The notes under the pieces are model-generated. The model searched no databases. It had not been told where the DNA came from and was given only the letters and a program-made list of their open reading frames with translations. A stretch of DNA of 64,000 bases from Cyanobium sp. WAJ14-Wanaka (lineage in GTDB: Bacteria > Cyanobacteriota > Cyanobacteriia > PCC-6307 > Cyanobiaceae), in NCBI RefSeq assembly GCF_024345375.1, contig NZ_JAGQAZ010000001.1, forward strand, positions 372,001 to 436,000. Reading direction: 5' to 3'. The first letter of the stretch is position 1. Every line of letters begins with the position of its first letter. Made by a program: the position numbers and the translations under genes. Positions 35,539-44,967 of this stretch are shown here, piece by piece.

Positions 35539-36588
35539 TCAAAGAGCGCCTTTCTCGTAGAGACCGGCGTAGTAGTTGATGTCGCGCTGCTTGATCTTGC
35601 TGGCGTTGCCGGCACACCAGAACTGCTGGTAGCGATCCAGGCACACCTGCTTCATGTACTGGCGGGCAGGCTTGTTGAAGTGGCGGGGATCGAAGTTCGC
35701 GGGATCCTTGGCGGCAGCTTCCCGGACAGCGGCGGTGAAGGCCAGACGGTTGTCGGTGTCGATGTTGACCTTGCGCACACCGTTGCGGATGCCTTCCTGG
35801 ATTTCTTCTACGGGCACGCCGTAGGTCTCTGGGATGGCGCCTCCGAACTTGTTGATCATGTCCAGCCATTCCTGGGGAACGGAGCTGGAGCCGTGCATCA
35901 CCAGGTGGGTGTTGGGGATGGCCTTGTGGATTTCGGCGATGCGGCTGATGGCCAGCACTTCGCCGGTGGGTTTGCGGGTGAACTTGTAGGCGCCGTGGCT
36001 GGTGCCGATGGCAATAGCCAGGGCATCTACCTTGGTCTTGGCGACGAAGTCAGCCGCTTCGGCGGGGTCGGTGAGCAGCTGGCTGTGGTCGAGCTTGCCC
36101 TCGAAGCCGTGGCCGTCTTCGGCCTCACCCATGCCGGTTTCCAGGGAACCGAGGCAACCCAGTTCGCCCTCCACACTGACGCCGATGGCGTGGGCCACGT
36201 CCACCACTTCCTTGGTGACGGCCACGTTGTACTCGTAGCTGGCGGGGCTCTTGGCATCGGCCATCAATGAGCCGTCCATCATCACCGAGGTGAAGCCGTT
36301 GGCAGCGGCGCCAAAGCAGGTGGCGGGGCTGTTGCCGTGGTCCTGGTGCATCACCACCGGGATGTCGGGATAGGTCTCAACTGCGGCCAGGATCAGGTGG
36401 CGCAGGAAGTTTTCACCTGCGTACTGGCGGGCACCGCGGGAAGCCTGGAGGATGACCGGGCTGTCGGTCTCCTGGGCAGCCTCCATGATCGACTGGACCT
36501 GCTCCAGGTTGTTTACGTTGAAGGCAGGAATGCCATAGCCGTTTTCTGCGGCATGGTCGAGCAGCAGCCGAAGCGGTACGAGCGCCAT
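35539..36588 (-). CDS. fba: Fructose-bisphosphate aldolase, class II
   Basis: Zinc-dependent aldolase of the Calvin cycle, gluconeogenesis and glycolysis; the cyanobacterial form also makes sedoheptulose bisphosphate. The 349-residue protein has [20 protein letters not shown] near 19-38, [11 protein letters not shown] near 79 (metal-binding His and Asp), [15 protein letters not shown] near 140, [13 protein letters not shown] near 190 and [12 protein letters not shown] near 225, then [15 protein letters not shown] near 275. Followed by a strong terminator at 35464-35487. High expression would be expected. Confidence 0.96.
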   Translation of the reverse strand: MALVPLRLLLDHAAENGYGIPAFNVNNLEQVQSIMEAAQETDSPVILQASRGARQYAGENFLRHLILAAVETYPDIPVVMHQDHGNSPATCFGAAANGFTSVMMDGSLMADAKSPASYEYNVAVTKEVVDVAHAIGVSVEGELGCLGSLETGMGEAEDGHGFEGKLDHSQLLTDPAEAADFVAKTKVDALAIAIGTSHGAYKFTRKPTGEVLAISRIAEIHKAIPNTHLVMHGSSSVPQEWLDMINKFGGAIPETYGVPVEEIQEGIRNGVRKVNIDTDNRLAFTAAVREAAAKDPANFDPRHFNKPARQYMKQVCLDRYQQFWCAGNASKIKQRDINYYAGLYEKGAL

Positions 36589-36640
36589 AGGAAATCCTCT
36601 GGGAGCAGGAGGGAACTGGCGGCGACTCTACGGGATGCCC

Positions 36641-37741
36641 CTAAAGGGTCTGGGTGTCGCCAAAGCCCTTGCGGGACCAGTCGCAACACCTCTGACTCAG
36701 GAATGCTTCCCCCAGCCCTGGCACCATCGGTCGCCCTTCCCTAATGGCGGCACTCCACCAGCCCTGGAGGCGCTCCACTGGGGCGATGCGCCCGTCCTCC
36801 CAGGCGCGACCAAAGCGCAGGGCGGGATCGGCTTCCAGGGGGCGAAGGGGCTCTCCGTTTTGGGCTAGCCAGAGGCCGAATCCATGCACGTAATCGGCCT
36901 GGTTACTCGATCCGAGCACGGCCGTCGCCTCGCTGCCATAGAGCTCAATCCAGTAGCCCCGGCCCTGGCGGGTGACGGCCCCGAGGTTCAGTTGGGCCGG
37001 AACCATATGGCCCTGGCAGGTTTCCAGCTCCATTTGCACCAGGGCAATATCTTCCGCGTCCACCGTGGCCATCTGGCCGCCAGGGCCGGATGGCTGGGCA
37101 TCTGGAATCGGTCGCTGGCGGATGGCCGTGTGGAGCTGGCTGCGCAGGCTGCTGGTGGGGCCCACCAACCAGTGCAGGGTGTCGAAGGCATGGGTGCCCA
37201 GGGACCCCAGTACGCCTCCCCCCTCACTGACCTGGGAATACCAGTTCCAGGGTCGACTGGCGTCGGCTCGGCTGCCCATCAACCAATCGAGTTTGACGAG
37301 GTAAAGCTCCCCGAGGGCACCGGATTTGACCAGGGCCGCAAGCTGCTGAAACAGCGGTACCGCCCGATATTCGAAATCCACCGCCACCGTGAGCCCTAGC
37401 CCGATGGCCAGCCGCTGCAGTTCTGCCACTTCCTGGCTGTTTAGGCCAACGGGTTTTTCCAGTAGCAGGTGCTTGCCGGCCTCCAGGGCCCGGCGGGCGA
37501 GCCCAAAGCGCGGGGCCGGTGGCGTGGCAATCACGATCGCTTCCACGGCCGGATCGGCCAGCAGGCCATCGAAATCATTGTGGCCAGGTAGTTCCTGCTG
37601 CCGGCAAGCGGATTCCAGCCGCTCTGGCCTGGGGTGCCATAGGGCCACGGGTTCGGTGTCGGGGCAGGCCCTAAGGGCAGCCAGGTGCACTTTTTCGCCA
37701 AAGCCGAGGCCGGCAACGGCAACTTTCAAGGGGGCGCTCAT
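36641..37741 (-). CDS. Gfo/Idh/MocA-family oxidoreductase
   Basis: NAD(P)-dependent sugar or cyclitol dehydrogenase family. The 366-residue product has the Rossmann start VAVAGLGFGEKVHLAALRA near 6-24, ATPPAPRFGLARRALEAGKH near 75-94, and the catalytic-region EKPVGLNSQE near 97-106. The substrate is not predictable. ATG 37741 overlaps the stop of the upstream secreted-protein gene by 4 bases (ATGA). With accD upstream of that, three genes run head-to-tail with overlaps. fba follows 52 bases downstream. Confidence 0.9.
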   Translation of the reverse strand: MSAPLKVAVAGLGFGEKVHLAALRACPDTEPVALWHPRPERLESACRQQELPGHNDFDGLLADPAVEAIVIATPPAPRFGLARRALEAGKHLLLEKPVGLNSQEVAELQRLAIGLGLTVAVDFEYRAVPLFQQLAALVKSGALGELYLVKLDWLMGSRADASRPWNWYSQVSEGGGVLGSLGTHAFDTLHWLVGPTSSLRSQLHTAIRQRPIPDAQPSGPGGQMATVDAEDIALVQMELETCQGHMVPAQLNLGAVTRQGRGYWIELYGSEATAVLGSSNQADYVHGFGLWLAQNGEPLRPLEADPALRFGRAWEDGRIAPVERLQGWWSAAIREGRPMVPGLGEAFLSQRCCDWSRKGFGDTQTL

Positions 37742-38115
37742 GCCGGCAGGGCAGCGCAGGAGGCTTCGATTACGCCGTTGATCAGGCTGTCCCCTGCCGC
37801 CGGCAGCCATTGGGCTCCGAATTGGGGCAGGCCATTGACGGATGTGTCGCGGTAGAGCTGCTGGCCGCAGTCGATCTCCATCACATAGAGATCACCCATG
37901 CGGGGTTTTTCCCCCTCCTTAGTGGCTGGCAGGAAGCGGCTCAACACCGATATGTAGCCGTCTTTTGTGTTGCGCAGGCTGCCGCTATCCCACCACTGCT
38001 GGCCTTGATCGCTGGCGGGAAGCTCCTGCCAATTAACTGGTCCGGCCCAGGCGGGCCTGCCGGATCCCAGTAGCAGCAGTAGGGCTAAAAGGGCGCTAGC
38101 AAGCAATTTGGCCAT
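37738..38115 (-). CDS. Secreted small protein, unknown
   Basis: A 125-residue protein with a clear Sec signal peptide ([20 protein letters not shown], cleavage likely after PAWA near residue 24). The mature part has a Trp/Gln-rich start and two cysteines (DCGQQLYRD and EASCAALP) that may form a disulfide. The segment GDLYVMEIDC resembles small cyanobacterial exported proteins with no assigned role. It overlaps accD by 1 base (TGATG) and the oxidoreductase gene by 4, so it is embedded in an operon. Confidence 0.8.
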   Translation of the reverse strand: MAKLLASALLALLLLLGSGRPAWAGPVNWQELPASDQGQQWWDSGSLRNTKDGYISVLSRFLPATKEGEKPRMGDLYVMEIDCGQQLYRDTSVNGLPQFGAQWLPAAGDSLINGVIEASCAALPA

Positions 38116-38990
38116 CAGGCGGGTACCAGTTGGCGACTGCCGTGCATTTTCAGCAGGGAGGCCAGGGTGGCCTTGAAGCTGGTGCGGGCCACGATTGCGT
38201 CGACAAAGCCGTGGTCCTGGAGATATTCGGCGGTTTGGAAGCCCTCCGGCAGCTTCTCGCGCAAAGTTTGTTCAATTACCCGCCTGCCAGCGAAGCCAAT
38301 TAGGGCCTTGGGTTCGGCCAGGATTAGGTCGCCGAGCATGGCGAAACTGGCCGTTACCCCGCCGGTGGTGGGGTGGGTGAGCAGCGGCAAATAGAGCAAT
38401 TCGGCTGCCTGGTGCCGCTGAAGTGCACCGGAAATCTTGGCCATCTGCATCAGGCTCAGCATGCCCTCCTGCATTCGCGCCCCACCGGAGGCACAGACGA
38501 TCAAAACGGGATAGCGGCGGGAGGTTGCCTTTTCAATAAGGCGAGTCAGTTTTTCACCCACCACCGAGCCCATTGATCCGCCCATGAAGCGGAAATCCAT
38601 TACGCCAAGGGCGAGGGGATGGCCGCTGCTCAGGCACAGGCCCGTGGTTACCGCATCCTTGAGGCCCGTGGTCTGCTGGCTGTCGCGGATGCGATCGGCG
38701 TAGCTACGGCGATCCTTGAAGGCCAGGGGATCGGTGGGTGACAACTCGGTATCAAGGGGCTCAAAGCTGCCTGGATCAGCGATCAGGCGGATGCGCTCTT
38801 CGCTGTTGATGCGGTGGTGATAGCCGCAGTTTTTGCAGACACTGGCGTTAGCCAGCAGGTCCTTGCGGTAGACAACCGTGCCGCAATCGGGGCACTTACT
38901 CCAGAGACCATCGCCCTCTTCAACCTCCTGGTTGATGCGCACCAGGGGGGCATTCTTTTGGCGATCGGCAAACCAGTCGAATAGCGACAA
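38115..38990 (-). CDS. accD: Acetyl-CoA carboxylase carboxyltransferase subunit beta
   Basis: Transfers the carboxyl group from biotin to acetyl-CoA in the first committed step of fatty-acid synthesis, with AccA. The 291-residue protein has the N-terminal zinc ribbon ([20 protein letters not shown] and CGYH, residues about 34-58) and the crotonase-like core: [19 protein letters not shown] near 129-147, [11 protein letters not shown] near 167, and [18 protein letters not shown] near 205. ATG at 38990. Its stop overlaps the next gene by 1 base. Confidence 0.96.
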   Translation of the reverse strand: MSLFDWFADRQKNAPLVRINQEVEEGDGLWSKCPDCGTVVYRKDLLANASVCKNCGYHHRINSEERIRLIADPGSFEPLDTELSPTDPLAFKDRRSYADRIRDSQQTTGLKDAVTTGLCLSSGHPLALGVMDFRFMGGSMGSVVGEKLTRLIEKATSRRYPVLIVCASGGARMQEGMLSLMQMAKISGALQRHQAAELLYLPLLTHPTTGGVTASFAMLGDLILAEPKALIGFAGRRVIEQTLREKLPEGFQTAEYLQDHGFVDAIVARTSFKATLASLLKMHGSRQLVPA

Positions 38991-39029
38991 GGGTATGGAG
39001 GCCTCGGGATCAATTCAATTTAGGCGCCC

Positions 39030-39866
39030 CTAGCCCACCATCCCCCATAGGCCGAGCCAAAACTGCGGGCCGCCTATCCAGACAACTATTCCCCCTGCGG
39101 CCAGGAAAGGGCCAAAGGGAAAGGGTTCCTTGGGGCCGAGTTTGCCGCTGATTCGGGCCAGACCCCCCACCAAGGCACCGCCAAAAACCGCCAGGAGCAC
39201 TGTGGCCCCAAGGCCAGCCAGGCCCAGCCAGGCCCCCAGAAGGGCGGCCAATTTGGCATCACCCAGACCCAGGGCTGGTTTGCCCAGAAGGCGCTGAGCC
39301 CCCCGACTCACCAGCTCAAAACCCACCAGGCCGAGGCCCGCCGCCAAGAGGTGATGGCTCAGTAACCGAGCGCCCACTGCACCGCCCTGGCTCCAGCCCA
39401 GGCCCGCCGTGGTCAGCAGTCCCAGCAGTAGGCCAAAACGGCAGAGGGGTTCCGGCAGCCACAGGTGATCGAGGTCGATCAAGACCAGGGGAATCAGCCA
39501 GCTCACCAGTAGCCATCCGGCCAGCATCAGGGCCAGGGCTGGTGCTTGGGGCCCCATAACCACCGGCTGGGATTGGCTGATGGCCACCCAGAGGCCGGCG
39601 CTCAGCAGCTCGACCAGGGGATAGCGCAGGGAAATGGGGGCGGCGCAATAGCCGCAGTGGCCCCGCAGTAGCAGCCAGCCCAGCAGGGGAATGTTTTGCC
39701 ACCAGCGCAACCTGGTGCCGCAATGGGGGCAATGGCTGGGGGGCAGCACGATTGATTCCTGGCGGGGTAGGCGCCAGGCCACCACGTTCAGAAAGCTGCC
39801 AAAGCAGGCCCCTAAAACGGCGGCCACCAATGGCAGCAGTGGGGTGTTTAGGGCCGGATCATTCAT
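39030..39866 (-). CDS. pilD: Prepilin peptidase (leader peptidase, A24 family)
   Basis: Cleaves and N-methylates type IV pilin precursors. The 278-residue membrane protein has GACFGSFLNVVAWRLPR near 19-35, the two cysteine pairs CPHCGTRLRWWQNIP and CGYCAAPISLRYPLVE, the first catalytic Asp region LVLIDLDHLWLPE near 145, and the GLGDAKLAALLGAWLG motif near 210. Start at ATG 39866, overlapping the preceding small gene by 4 bases. It implies type IV pili or competence in this organism. Confidence 0.94.
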   Translation of the reverse strand: MNDPALNTPLLPLVAAVLGACFGSFLNVVAWRLPRQESIVLPPSHCPHCGTRLRWWQNIPLLGWLLLRGHCGYCAAPISLRYPLVELLSAGLWVAISQSQPVVMGPQAPALALMLAGWLLVSWLIPLVLIDLDHLWLPEPLCRFGLLLGLLTTAGLGWSQGGAVGARLLSHHLLAAGLGLVGFELVSRGAQRLLGKPALGLGDAKLAALLGAWLGLAGLGATVLLAVFGGALVGGLARISGKLGPKEPFPFGPFLAAGGIVVWIGGPQFWLGLWGMVG

Positions 39867-40168
39867 CGGTTTCGGATGGGGCGCTGGGGGCGGGCCCGTA
39901 GCCAATCAATGGCCACAAACTGCTCTTCCGGCAGAAGCACCGGCGTTGCAAACACAACACGCCCTGCCAAGCCCGGAGGGTTGAGAACCACACCCGTGGG
40001 CTCTGGGCCCCCCGGACAATTCAGCTTGTACTCAATGAGTACCCTGCGGCAAGCCTGCAATACCAGCTGACTATTTATTTGATCCCATCGCAAAGTGGGA
40101 ACGGCTGTAGGCACCGTGCCCGCAATGCGGAAGGAAGGGGTGGAAGTGGGGAAGGAAATAGACCTCAC
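39863..40168 (-). CDS. Hypothetical protein before prepilin peptidase
   Basis: A 101-residue frame starting at GTG 40168; a GTG at 40114 would give 83 residues. It has no signal peptide or helix. Visible elements are QLVLQACRRVLIEYKLNCPG and TGVVLNPPGLAGRVVFATPV, a mixed alpha/beta pattern. I do not recognise it. The stop overlaps the pilD ATG by 4 bases (ATGA), which supports real translation. It lies 31 bases downstream of prk. Confidence 0.6.
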   Translation of the reverse strand: MRSISFPTSTPSFRIAGTVPTAVPTLRWDQINSQLVLQACRRVLIEYKLNCPGGPEPTGVVLNPPGLAGRVVFATPVLLPEEQFVAIDWLRARPQRPIRNR

Positions 40169-40199
40169 CCATGTAGGCGTTTGCCCAGATTAGGGCTTC

Positions 40200-41102
40200 C
40201 TAGGAAAGTTTCTTCTTCTCTTCAATCATCCTGTGAATGACGGGAGTGAGGATCAGTTCCATGGCAAAGCCCATCTTGCCGCCATCTACCACGATCGATG
40301 TGGGGCTAGACATGAAGGAATCGTGGATCATGTCGAGCAGGTAGGTGAAGTCGATACCCCACTTTTCCCTGGCCCCTTTGCGGAAATGCACGATCACGAA
40401 GGATTCATCCGGGCTCGGAATGTTCCTGATCATGAAGGGGTTGGAGGTGTCCACCGTTGACACCCGCTGGAAGTTGATGTCGGTGAGACTGAACTGCGGG
40501 CAGATGTGGTTGATGTAATCCGGCATGCGGCGCAGGATCGTATCGACCGTGGCCTCGGCGGAGTAGCCGCGCTCCTGGTTGTCGCGGGCGATCTTCTGGA
40601 TCCATTCGAGGTTGACCACGGGCACCACACCGACCAGCAGGTCGGCCATGGCGGCCACGTCGTAGCCATCTCCCCTCACGCCGCCGTGGAGACCTTCGTA
40701 GAAGAGCAGGTCGGAGCCGGAGGGGATTTCCTCCCAGGGGGTGAACTGGCCGGGCTCCAGGTTGGTGCTGAGGCGGGCATTGTGCTCAGCGGCCTCCTCT
40801 AGGGAGTGGAGGTAGTAGCGCTTTTGGCCGCTGCCGGTTTCGCCGTAGACCCGGAAGAGTTCTCCGAGCTTGTCGAACAGGTTTGCTTCTGGGCCGAAGT
40901 GGGAGAAGTTTTCACCCTTAGCAAGGGCTGAGGCCATGGCCTCCTTCATCGGGCCCCTTTCGTAGCGGTGGTAGCTGTCGCCCTCCACCACCGCAGGGGT
41001 GATGCCTTCGCGTTTAAAAATCTGCTCAAAAGCGCGTTTGACGGTGCTGGTCCCTGCGCCAGAGGAACCGGTGACAGAAACAACCGGATGACGCTTCGAC
41101 AT
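40200..41102 (-). CDS. prk: Phosphoribulokinase, class I-like
   Basis: Makes ribulose 1,5-bisphosphate for RuBisCO. The 300-residue protein has P-loop VTGSSGAGTSTVKRAF near 10-25, VEGDSYHRYERGPMKEAM near 39-56, FYEGLHGGV near 128-136 and PDYINHICPQFS near 193. Both length and motifs fit the class I type known from proteobacteria. The class II enzyme of plants and beta-cyanobacteria is longer and has a P-loop cysteine (GDSGCGKST) used in thioredoxin and CP12 regulation, which is absent here. It starts at ATG 41102, 48 bases after leuB. Confidence 0.95.
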   Translation of the reverse strand: MSKRHPVVSVTGSSGAGTSTVKRAFEQIFKREGITPAVVEGDSYHRYERGPMKEAMASALAKGENFSHFGPEANLFDKLGELFRVYGETGSGQKRYYLHSLEEAAEHNARLSTNLEPGQFTPWEEIPSGSDLLFYEGLHGGVRGDGYDVAAMADLLVGVVPVVNLEWIQKIARDNQERGYSAEATVDTILRRMPDYINHICPQFSLTDINFQRVSTVDTSNPFMIRNIPSPDESFVIVHFRKGAREKWGIDFTYLLDMIHDSFMSSPTSIVVDGGKMGFAMELILTPVIHRMIEEKKKLS

Positions 41103-41150
41103 GCGCAGAGATCAACGAAACTGTTCGCGAGTTTGGCAGGTCGCCGGCGC

Positions 41151-42236
41151 CTACCCCGCCAGGGCCGCCAGCAACTGCTCGCCCATGGCCGTGCAGCCCA
41201 GCTGGGTGCAGCCCGCTGCCATCAAATCGCCCGTGCGATAGCCAGCGGCCAGCACCCGTTCGACTGCTGTTTCTAGGGCCGTGGCAGCGGCCTCTTGCTG
41301 CAGGCCGACCCGCAGCATCATGGCGGCGCTGAGCACCATCGCCATCGGGTTGGCCTTGTCCTGGCCGGCAATGTCGGGGGCGGAGCCATGGATCGGTTCA
41401 AACAGGCCAGGCCCGCCGCTGCCCAGGGAGGCCGATGGCAGCATGCCGATCGAGCCGGTGAGCATGGCGGCCTCGTCGCTGAGGATGTCGCCGAAGAGGT
41501 TGCTAGTGAGCAGCACGTCGAACTGCTTGGGGGCCCGCACCAGCTGCATGGCTGCGTTGTCGACATACATGTGGCTGAGCTCCACGGCGGGGTAGGAGTT
41601 GCTGTGGAGGGCCTCCACCTGGTCGCGCCAGAGCTGGCTCACATCCAGCACGTTGGCCTTGTCGACGGAACAGAGCCTGCCGCTGCGTACCACGGCCAGC
41701 TCGAAGGCCACCTTGGCAATCCGGTCGATTTCGTAGTCGGAGTAGGCCATCGTGTTAAACGCCCGCACGTGGCCATCGGCCTCGATTCGACCCTTTGGGG
41801 TGCCGAAGTAGACACCGCCGGTGAGCTCGCGCACCACCATCAAGTCGACCCCCTCAATCACCTCCCGTTTGAGGGTGCTGGCATCGACCAGGGAGGGAAT
41901 GATTTTTACGGGCCTGAGGTTGGCAAACAGCCCCAGCCCAGAGCGGAGGGCCAAAAGGCCAGTTTCGGGGCGCTTCTCGCGGGGCAGGCTGTCGTATTGG
42001 GGGCTGCCAATGGCGGCCAAAAGCACCGCATCGGATTCGCTGCAGGCCGCGAGGGTGCTTTCGGGTAGGGGCTCGCCGGTGGCATCGATTGCGGCGCCCC
42101 CCATCGGTTGCTCGTTGTAGACGAGCTCAAAGCCATGGCTGCTGCTCACCGCATCGAGGAGCTGGCGGGTTACGGCCGTGATTTCTGGGCCGATCCCATC
42201 GCCGGGGAGCAGGGTGATCCGGAAGCGGCTGGTCAT
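41151..42236 (-). CDS. leuB: 3-isopropylmalate dehydrogenase
   Basis: Oxidative decarboxylation step of leucine synthesis. The 361-residue protein begins [20 protein letters not shown], and carries [20 protein letters not shown] near 72-91, [15 protein letters not shown] near 96, [16 protein letters not shown] near 133-148, the substrate-binding [15 protein letters not shown] near 168, and [20 protein letters not shown] near 280. Full length, intact. Downstream of lpxD by 50 bases on the same strand. Confidence 0.96.
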   Translation of the reverse strand: MTSRFRITLLPGDGIGPEITAVTRQLLDAVSSSHGFELVYNEQPMGGAAIDATGEPLPESTLAACSESDAVLLAAIGSPQYDSLPREKRPETGLLALRSGLGLFANLRPVKIIPSLVDASTLKREVIEGVDLMVVRELTGGVYFGTPKGRIEADGHVRAFNTMAYSDYEIDRIAKVAFELAVVRSGRLCSVDKANVLDVSQLWRDQVEALHSNSYPAVELSHMYVDNAAMQLVRAPKQFDVLLTSNLFGDILSDEAAMLTGSIGMLPSASLGSGGPGLFEPIHGSAPDIAGQDKANPMAMVLSAAMMLRVGLQQEAAATALETAVERVLAAGYRTGDLMAAGCTQLGCTAMGEQLLAALAG

Positions 42237-42286
42237 GGCGGAGTGGCCTGGCTCAGGGGTTTGATGCAGCTGGCGAGGCTAGGGGA

Positions 42287-43324
42287 TCAGCCCTGGCGTG
42301 CCTGGAGCTGGCGCAGGCTCTTGGCCATCTCGGGGAGTTTGTTGAAGGTGGCTGAACAGCGCAGCCAGAGGCGGTTGGGGATGGCGGGGTAACCGCTGAC
42401 CACTTCGCCGGGGGCGACTTCGCCGTGGATGCCGGATTTTGAGGAGGCGATCGCCCGATCGCCGATCACGGCCCGGTTGGCCACACCCACCTGGCCGGCC
42501 AGGATCACGCCATTTCCCAACTTGGCGCCCCCGGCAATCCCCACCTGGGAGGCCAGGGCGCAGCCCCTGCCAGTGACCACCCCATGGCCGATTTGCACCA
42601 GGTTGTCGATCTTGCTGCCGGCGCCGATTCGGGTTTCCCCCACTGAAGGTCTGTCGATCGTGGTGCCGCAGCCCACCTCAACGGCCTCTTCTAGAACCAC
42701 CAGGCCGGTCTGGGGCATTTTTCGCCAACCCTGGGCCGTGGGCACAAAACCAAATCCCTCGCTGCCAATTACTGCATTGGAATGCACCACGCACTGGGCC
42801 GCCAGGCGGCTGCCGGGATGGAGTACGGCGCCGGAGTGGATCTCGCAGGCTGGGCCCAGCTGCACGTCTTCGTAAAGGATCGCGCCGGGGTGGAGGATGC
42901 AGCCCTCAGCGATCTGGCAGTGCTCGCCGATTACCACCCGGGCACCGATGTGGGCCGTGGGGGAAACCAGGGCGCTGGCCGCCACGACAGCGGTGGCATC
43001 GATCCCAGGGGCCTTGGGCTGGCGCGGATATAGGGCATCAAGTGCTTCTGCAAAGCCCAGGCGGGGATCCTTGAGGGCCACCCAGGCCAGGCCCTGGGCG
43101 CTGGCCTGGCTTTGAAGCTCTGGGTCTAGGGGCAGCAGCACGGCCCCAGCCTTGGTGCCCTCCAGGGCTGCCGCTAGGGCATTGCCCCGCTCCAGAAAAC
43201 CGAGTTGACCGGCAACCGCCTGATCTAGGGCCTGGGCTCCCACCAGCTCGGGATCGCTCCCCAAATCCCTGGGGCTGGCATCACCCACCTCGCCGAGGTG
43301 AGCGAGCAGGTCGCTGAAGCGCAT
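42287..43324 (-). CDS. lpxD: UDP-3-O-acylglucosamine N-acyltransferase
   Basis: Third step of lipid A synthesis, so the cell makes some lipopolysaccharide. The 345-residue protein has an N-terminal uridine-binding domain (1-105) and a left-handed beta-helix of hexapeptide repeats (about 110-290), with the catalytic-histidine region [20 protein letters not shown] near 238-257. The C-terminal helix follows. A single HIP1-type octamer gcgatcgc lies inside it at 42447-42454. It sits between proB and leuB in the codirectional run. Confidence 0.93.
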   Translation of the reverse strand: MRFSDLLAHLGEVGDASPRDLGSDPELVGAQALDQAVAGQLGFLERGNALAAALEGTKAGAVLLPLDPELQSQASAQGLAWVALKDPRLGFAEALDALYPRQPKAPGIDATAVVAASALVSPTAHIGARVVIGEHCQIAEGCILHPGAILYEDVQLGPACEIHSGAVLHPGSRLAAQCVVHSNAVIGSEGFGFVPTAQGWRKMPQTGLVVLEEAVEVGCGTTIDRPSVGETRIGAGSKIDNLVQIGHGVVTGRGCALASQVGIAGGAKLGNGVILAGQVGVANRAVIGDRAIASSKSGIHGEVAPGEVVSGYPAIPNRLWLRCSATFNKLPEMAKSLRQLQARQG

Positions 43325-43369
43325 GGCGGGCGAAGGGCGATACGGAGCTGGGCCGGATCGTAGGTGTCC

Positions 43370-44458
43370 CTACCGGGGGCTGATCACCAACTGGTCGCGG
43401 TGAACCACCTCAATGCCTGCCCTGCCCATGCATTGGCGCAGCTCTTCGCTGTCTAGGGCGCTGAGCCCCCGACCCAATTCCCGTCCGTCGGCGCTGATCA
43501 GGCGCACGGCATCACTTCTGCCGAATTGGCCCTCTACCCCAATCACTCCCACCGCCAACAAGGAGGCCCCTTTCTTTAAAACCGCAGTTTCCGCGCCCGG
43601 ATCCAGCTGGAGGGTCCCCTGGGGCATCAGGGCGTGGGCCAGCCAGCCCTTGCGATCTGGCAGGGGCGTCGCCGATGGCTGGAAGACGGTGCCTAGCCGT
43701 TCGCCGGCAAAGAGGGCCTTGAGAACGGCTGGATCGCGACCATCGACCAGGTGCACCCGGATGCCGCTGGAGGTGGCGATGCGGGCGGCGGCAATTTTGG
43801 TGGTCATGCCCCCCGTGCCCCATTGGCCCCCACCGGTGGCCCCTTGGCCGTATTGCTCAAGCTCCCTGAGGTTGAGCACCTCATGGATTGGTTTTGCATT
43901 GGCATCGCTACGGGGATCGCCGGAGTAGAGCCCGTCAACGTCGGTGAGCAGGATCAATTCATCGGCGCCGATGGCGACAGCCACCAGGGCAGAGAGGGTG
44001 TCGTTGTCGCCGAAGCGCAATTCGTCGCTGGCCAGGGTGTCGTTTTCATTGATTACCGGCAGCACCCCCCAGCTGAGCAGCTGCTCAAGCGTTCGACAGG
44101 CGTTTTGGTAGCGCCGGCGGGAGGCCAGATCGCCCCTGGTGAGCAGCACTTGGGCCACGGCCAGGCCATCGCGGCCAAAGGCTTCCTGATACATGGCCAT
44201 CAGGCGGCCCTGGCCCACGGCCGCCGCCGCCTGGAGCGCTACCAACTCCGTGGGGCGCTTGGCCATCTGCAGGGCAATGCAACCGAGGCCCACGGCCCCA
44301 CTGGTCACCAGGGCCAGGCTGTCTCCCTGGGCCTGTTGCTGGGCCATCGTGGCCGCCAGTTCAGCGACCACCTCGGCGGTGCTGCGTTTGCTCTGGCCCC
44401 GCAGCAGGCTGGTGCCCACTTTGATTACCCGGCGCCGGCCCCTGGAGCCCGTCCGCAT
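43370..44458 (-). CDS. proB: Glutamate 5-kinase
   Basis: First step of proline synthesis from glutamate. The 362-residue protein has the kinase domain (VIKVGTSLLRGQSKRST near 12-28, LVTSGAVGLG near 53, GVLPVINENDTLASDELRFGDNDTL-type segment near 130, LLTDVDGLYSGDP near 170) and a C-terminal PUA domain (about 275-360, KKGASLLAVGVIGVEG). ATG 44458 overlaps the stop of the YqeG-like gene by 1 base (TGATG), so the two are likely coupled. Confidence 0.95.
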   Translation of the reverse strand: MRTGSRGRRRVIKVGTSLLRGQSKRSTAEVVAELAATMAQQQAQGDSLALVTSGAVGLGCIALQMAKRPTELVALQAAAAVGQGRLMAMYQEAFGRDGLAVAQVLLTRGDLASRRRYQNACRTLEQLLSWGVLPVINENDTLASDELRFGDNDTLSALVAVAIGADELILLTDVDGLYSGDPRSDANAKPIHEVLNLRELEQYGQGATGGGQWGTGGMTTKIAAARIATSSGIRVHLVDGRDPAVLKALFAGERLGTVFQPSATPLPDRKGWLAHALMPQGTLQLDPGAETAVLKKGASLLAVGVIGVEGQFGRSDAVRLISADGRELGRGLSALDSEELRQCMGRAGIEVVHRDQLVISPR

Positions 44459-44967
44459 CAGCCCAGGCCAGTGCCGATCAGGGCGGCCATGCGCAGTTCG
44501 AATCTTTGCAGTCGATCCCGCTGGCAGGGGCGCCCCTCCGGATCGATGGGCTTCACCAGCACGGTGAACAGGCCCAGTCGGTTGCCGGCGATCACATCGG
44601 TGAATAGCCGGTCACCCACAAGCGCCACCTGGCTGGCCGGTATTTGCAGCTGGGCGAGCACCCTGCGTAGGGCGGTGCGCCGTGGCTTGCCGGCACTGGT
44701 GGTGAAGGGCAGATCCAGCAGCTGGGCCACTGAACCAATTCGCTGACGCGATGGGTTGTTGCTGAGCAGGTGGATCGGGAAATGCTGCTTGGCCTCTGCC
44801 AGCCAGCGCTGGGCGCTGGCTGGCACCACACCGTGGTGCCTGGGCAGGAGGGTGCGATCGACATCCAGCACCAGGGCTTTGATGCCCCGCTCCTGGAGGG
44901 CCTCAATCGGCAATTCCGCCAGGGTGCACTCCATCAACCAGTTGGGCCGCAGCAGCTCCCGCAGCAT
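44458..44967 (-). CDS. YqeG-family HAD-IIIA phosphatase
   Basis: A 169-residue HAD-type phosphatase with motif 1 VLDVDRTLLPR near 33-43, HLLSNNPSRQRI near 72-83 as motif 2, and GKPRRTALRRVL followed by VALVGDRLFTDVIAGNRLG near 118-136 as motifs 3 and 4. The family includes the mitochondrial phosphatidylglycerophosphate phosphatase Gep4, so a lipid role is possible; pgsA lies about 9 kb away in this window. Overlaps the start of proB and the stop of DUF3727 by 1 base each. Confidence 0.9.
   Translation of the reverse strand: MLRELLRPNWLMECTLAELPIEALQERGIKALVLDVDRTLLPRHHGVVPASAQRWLAEAKQHFPIHLLSNNPSRQRIGSVAQLLDLPFTTSAGKPRRTALRRVLAQLQIPASQVALVGDRLFTDVIAGNRLGLFTVLVKPIDPEGRPCQRDRLQRFELRMAALIGTGLG

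Noticed and set aside
41295-42068. 257-codon plus-strand frame inside leuB
   Set aside because: Antisense shadow of a well-conserved dehydrogenase.
42447-42454. HIP1 octamer gcgatcgc
   Set aside because: Only a single copy caught my eye, so the repeat does not appear enriched and is not evidence of a HIP1-rich genome.
43751-44746. 331-codon plus-strand frame across proB and the YqeG-like gene
   Set aside because: Runs antisense over two recognisable genes and has no domain features.
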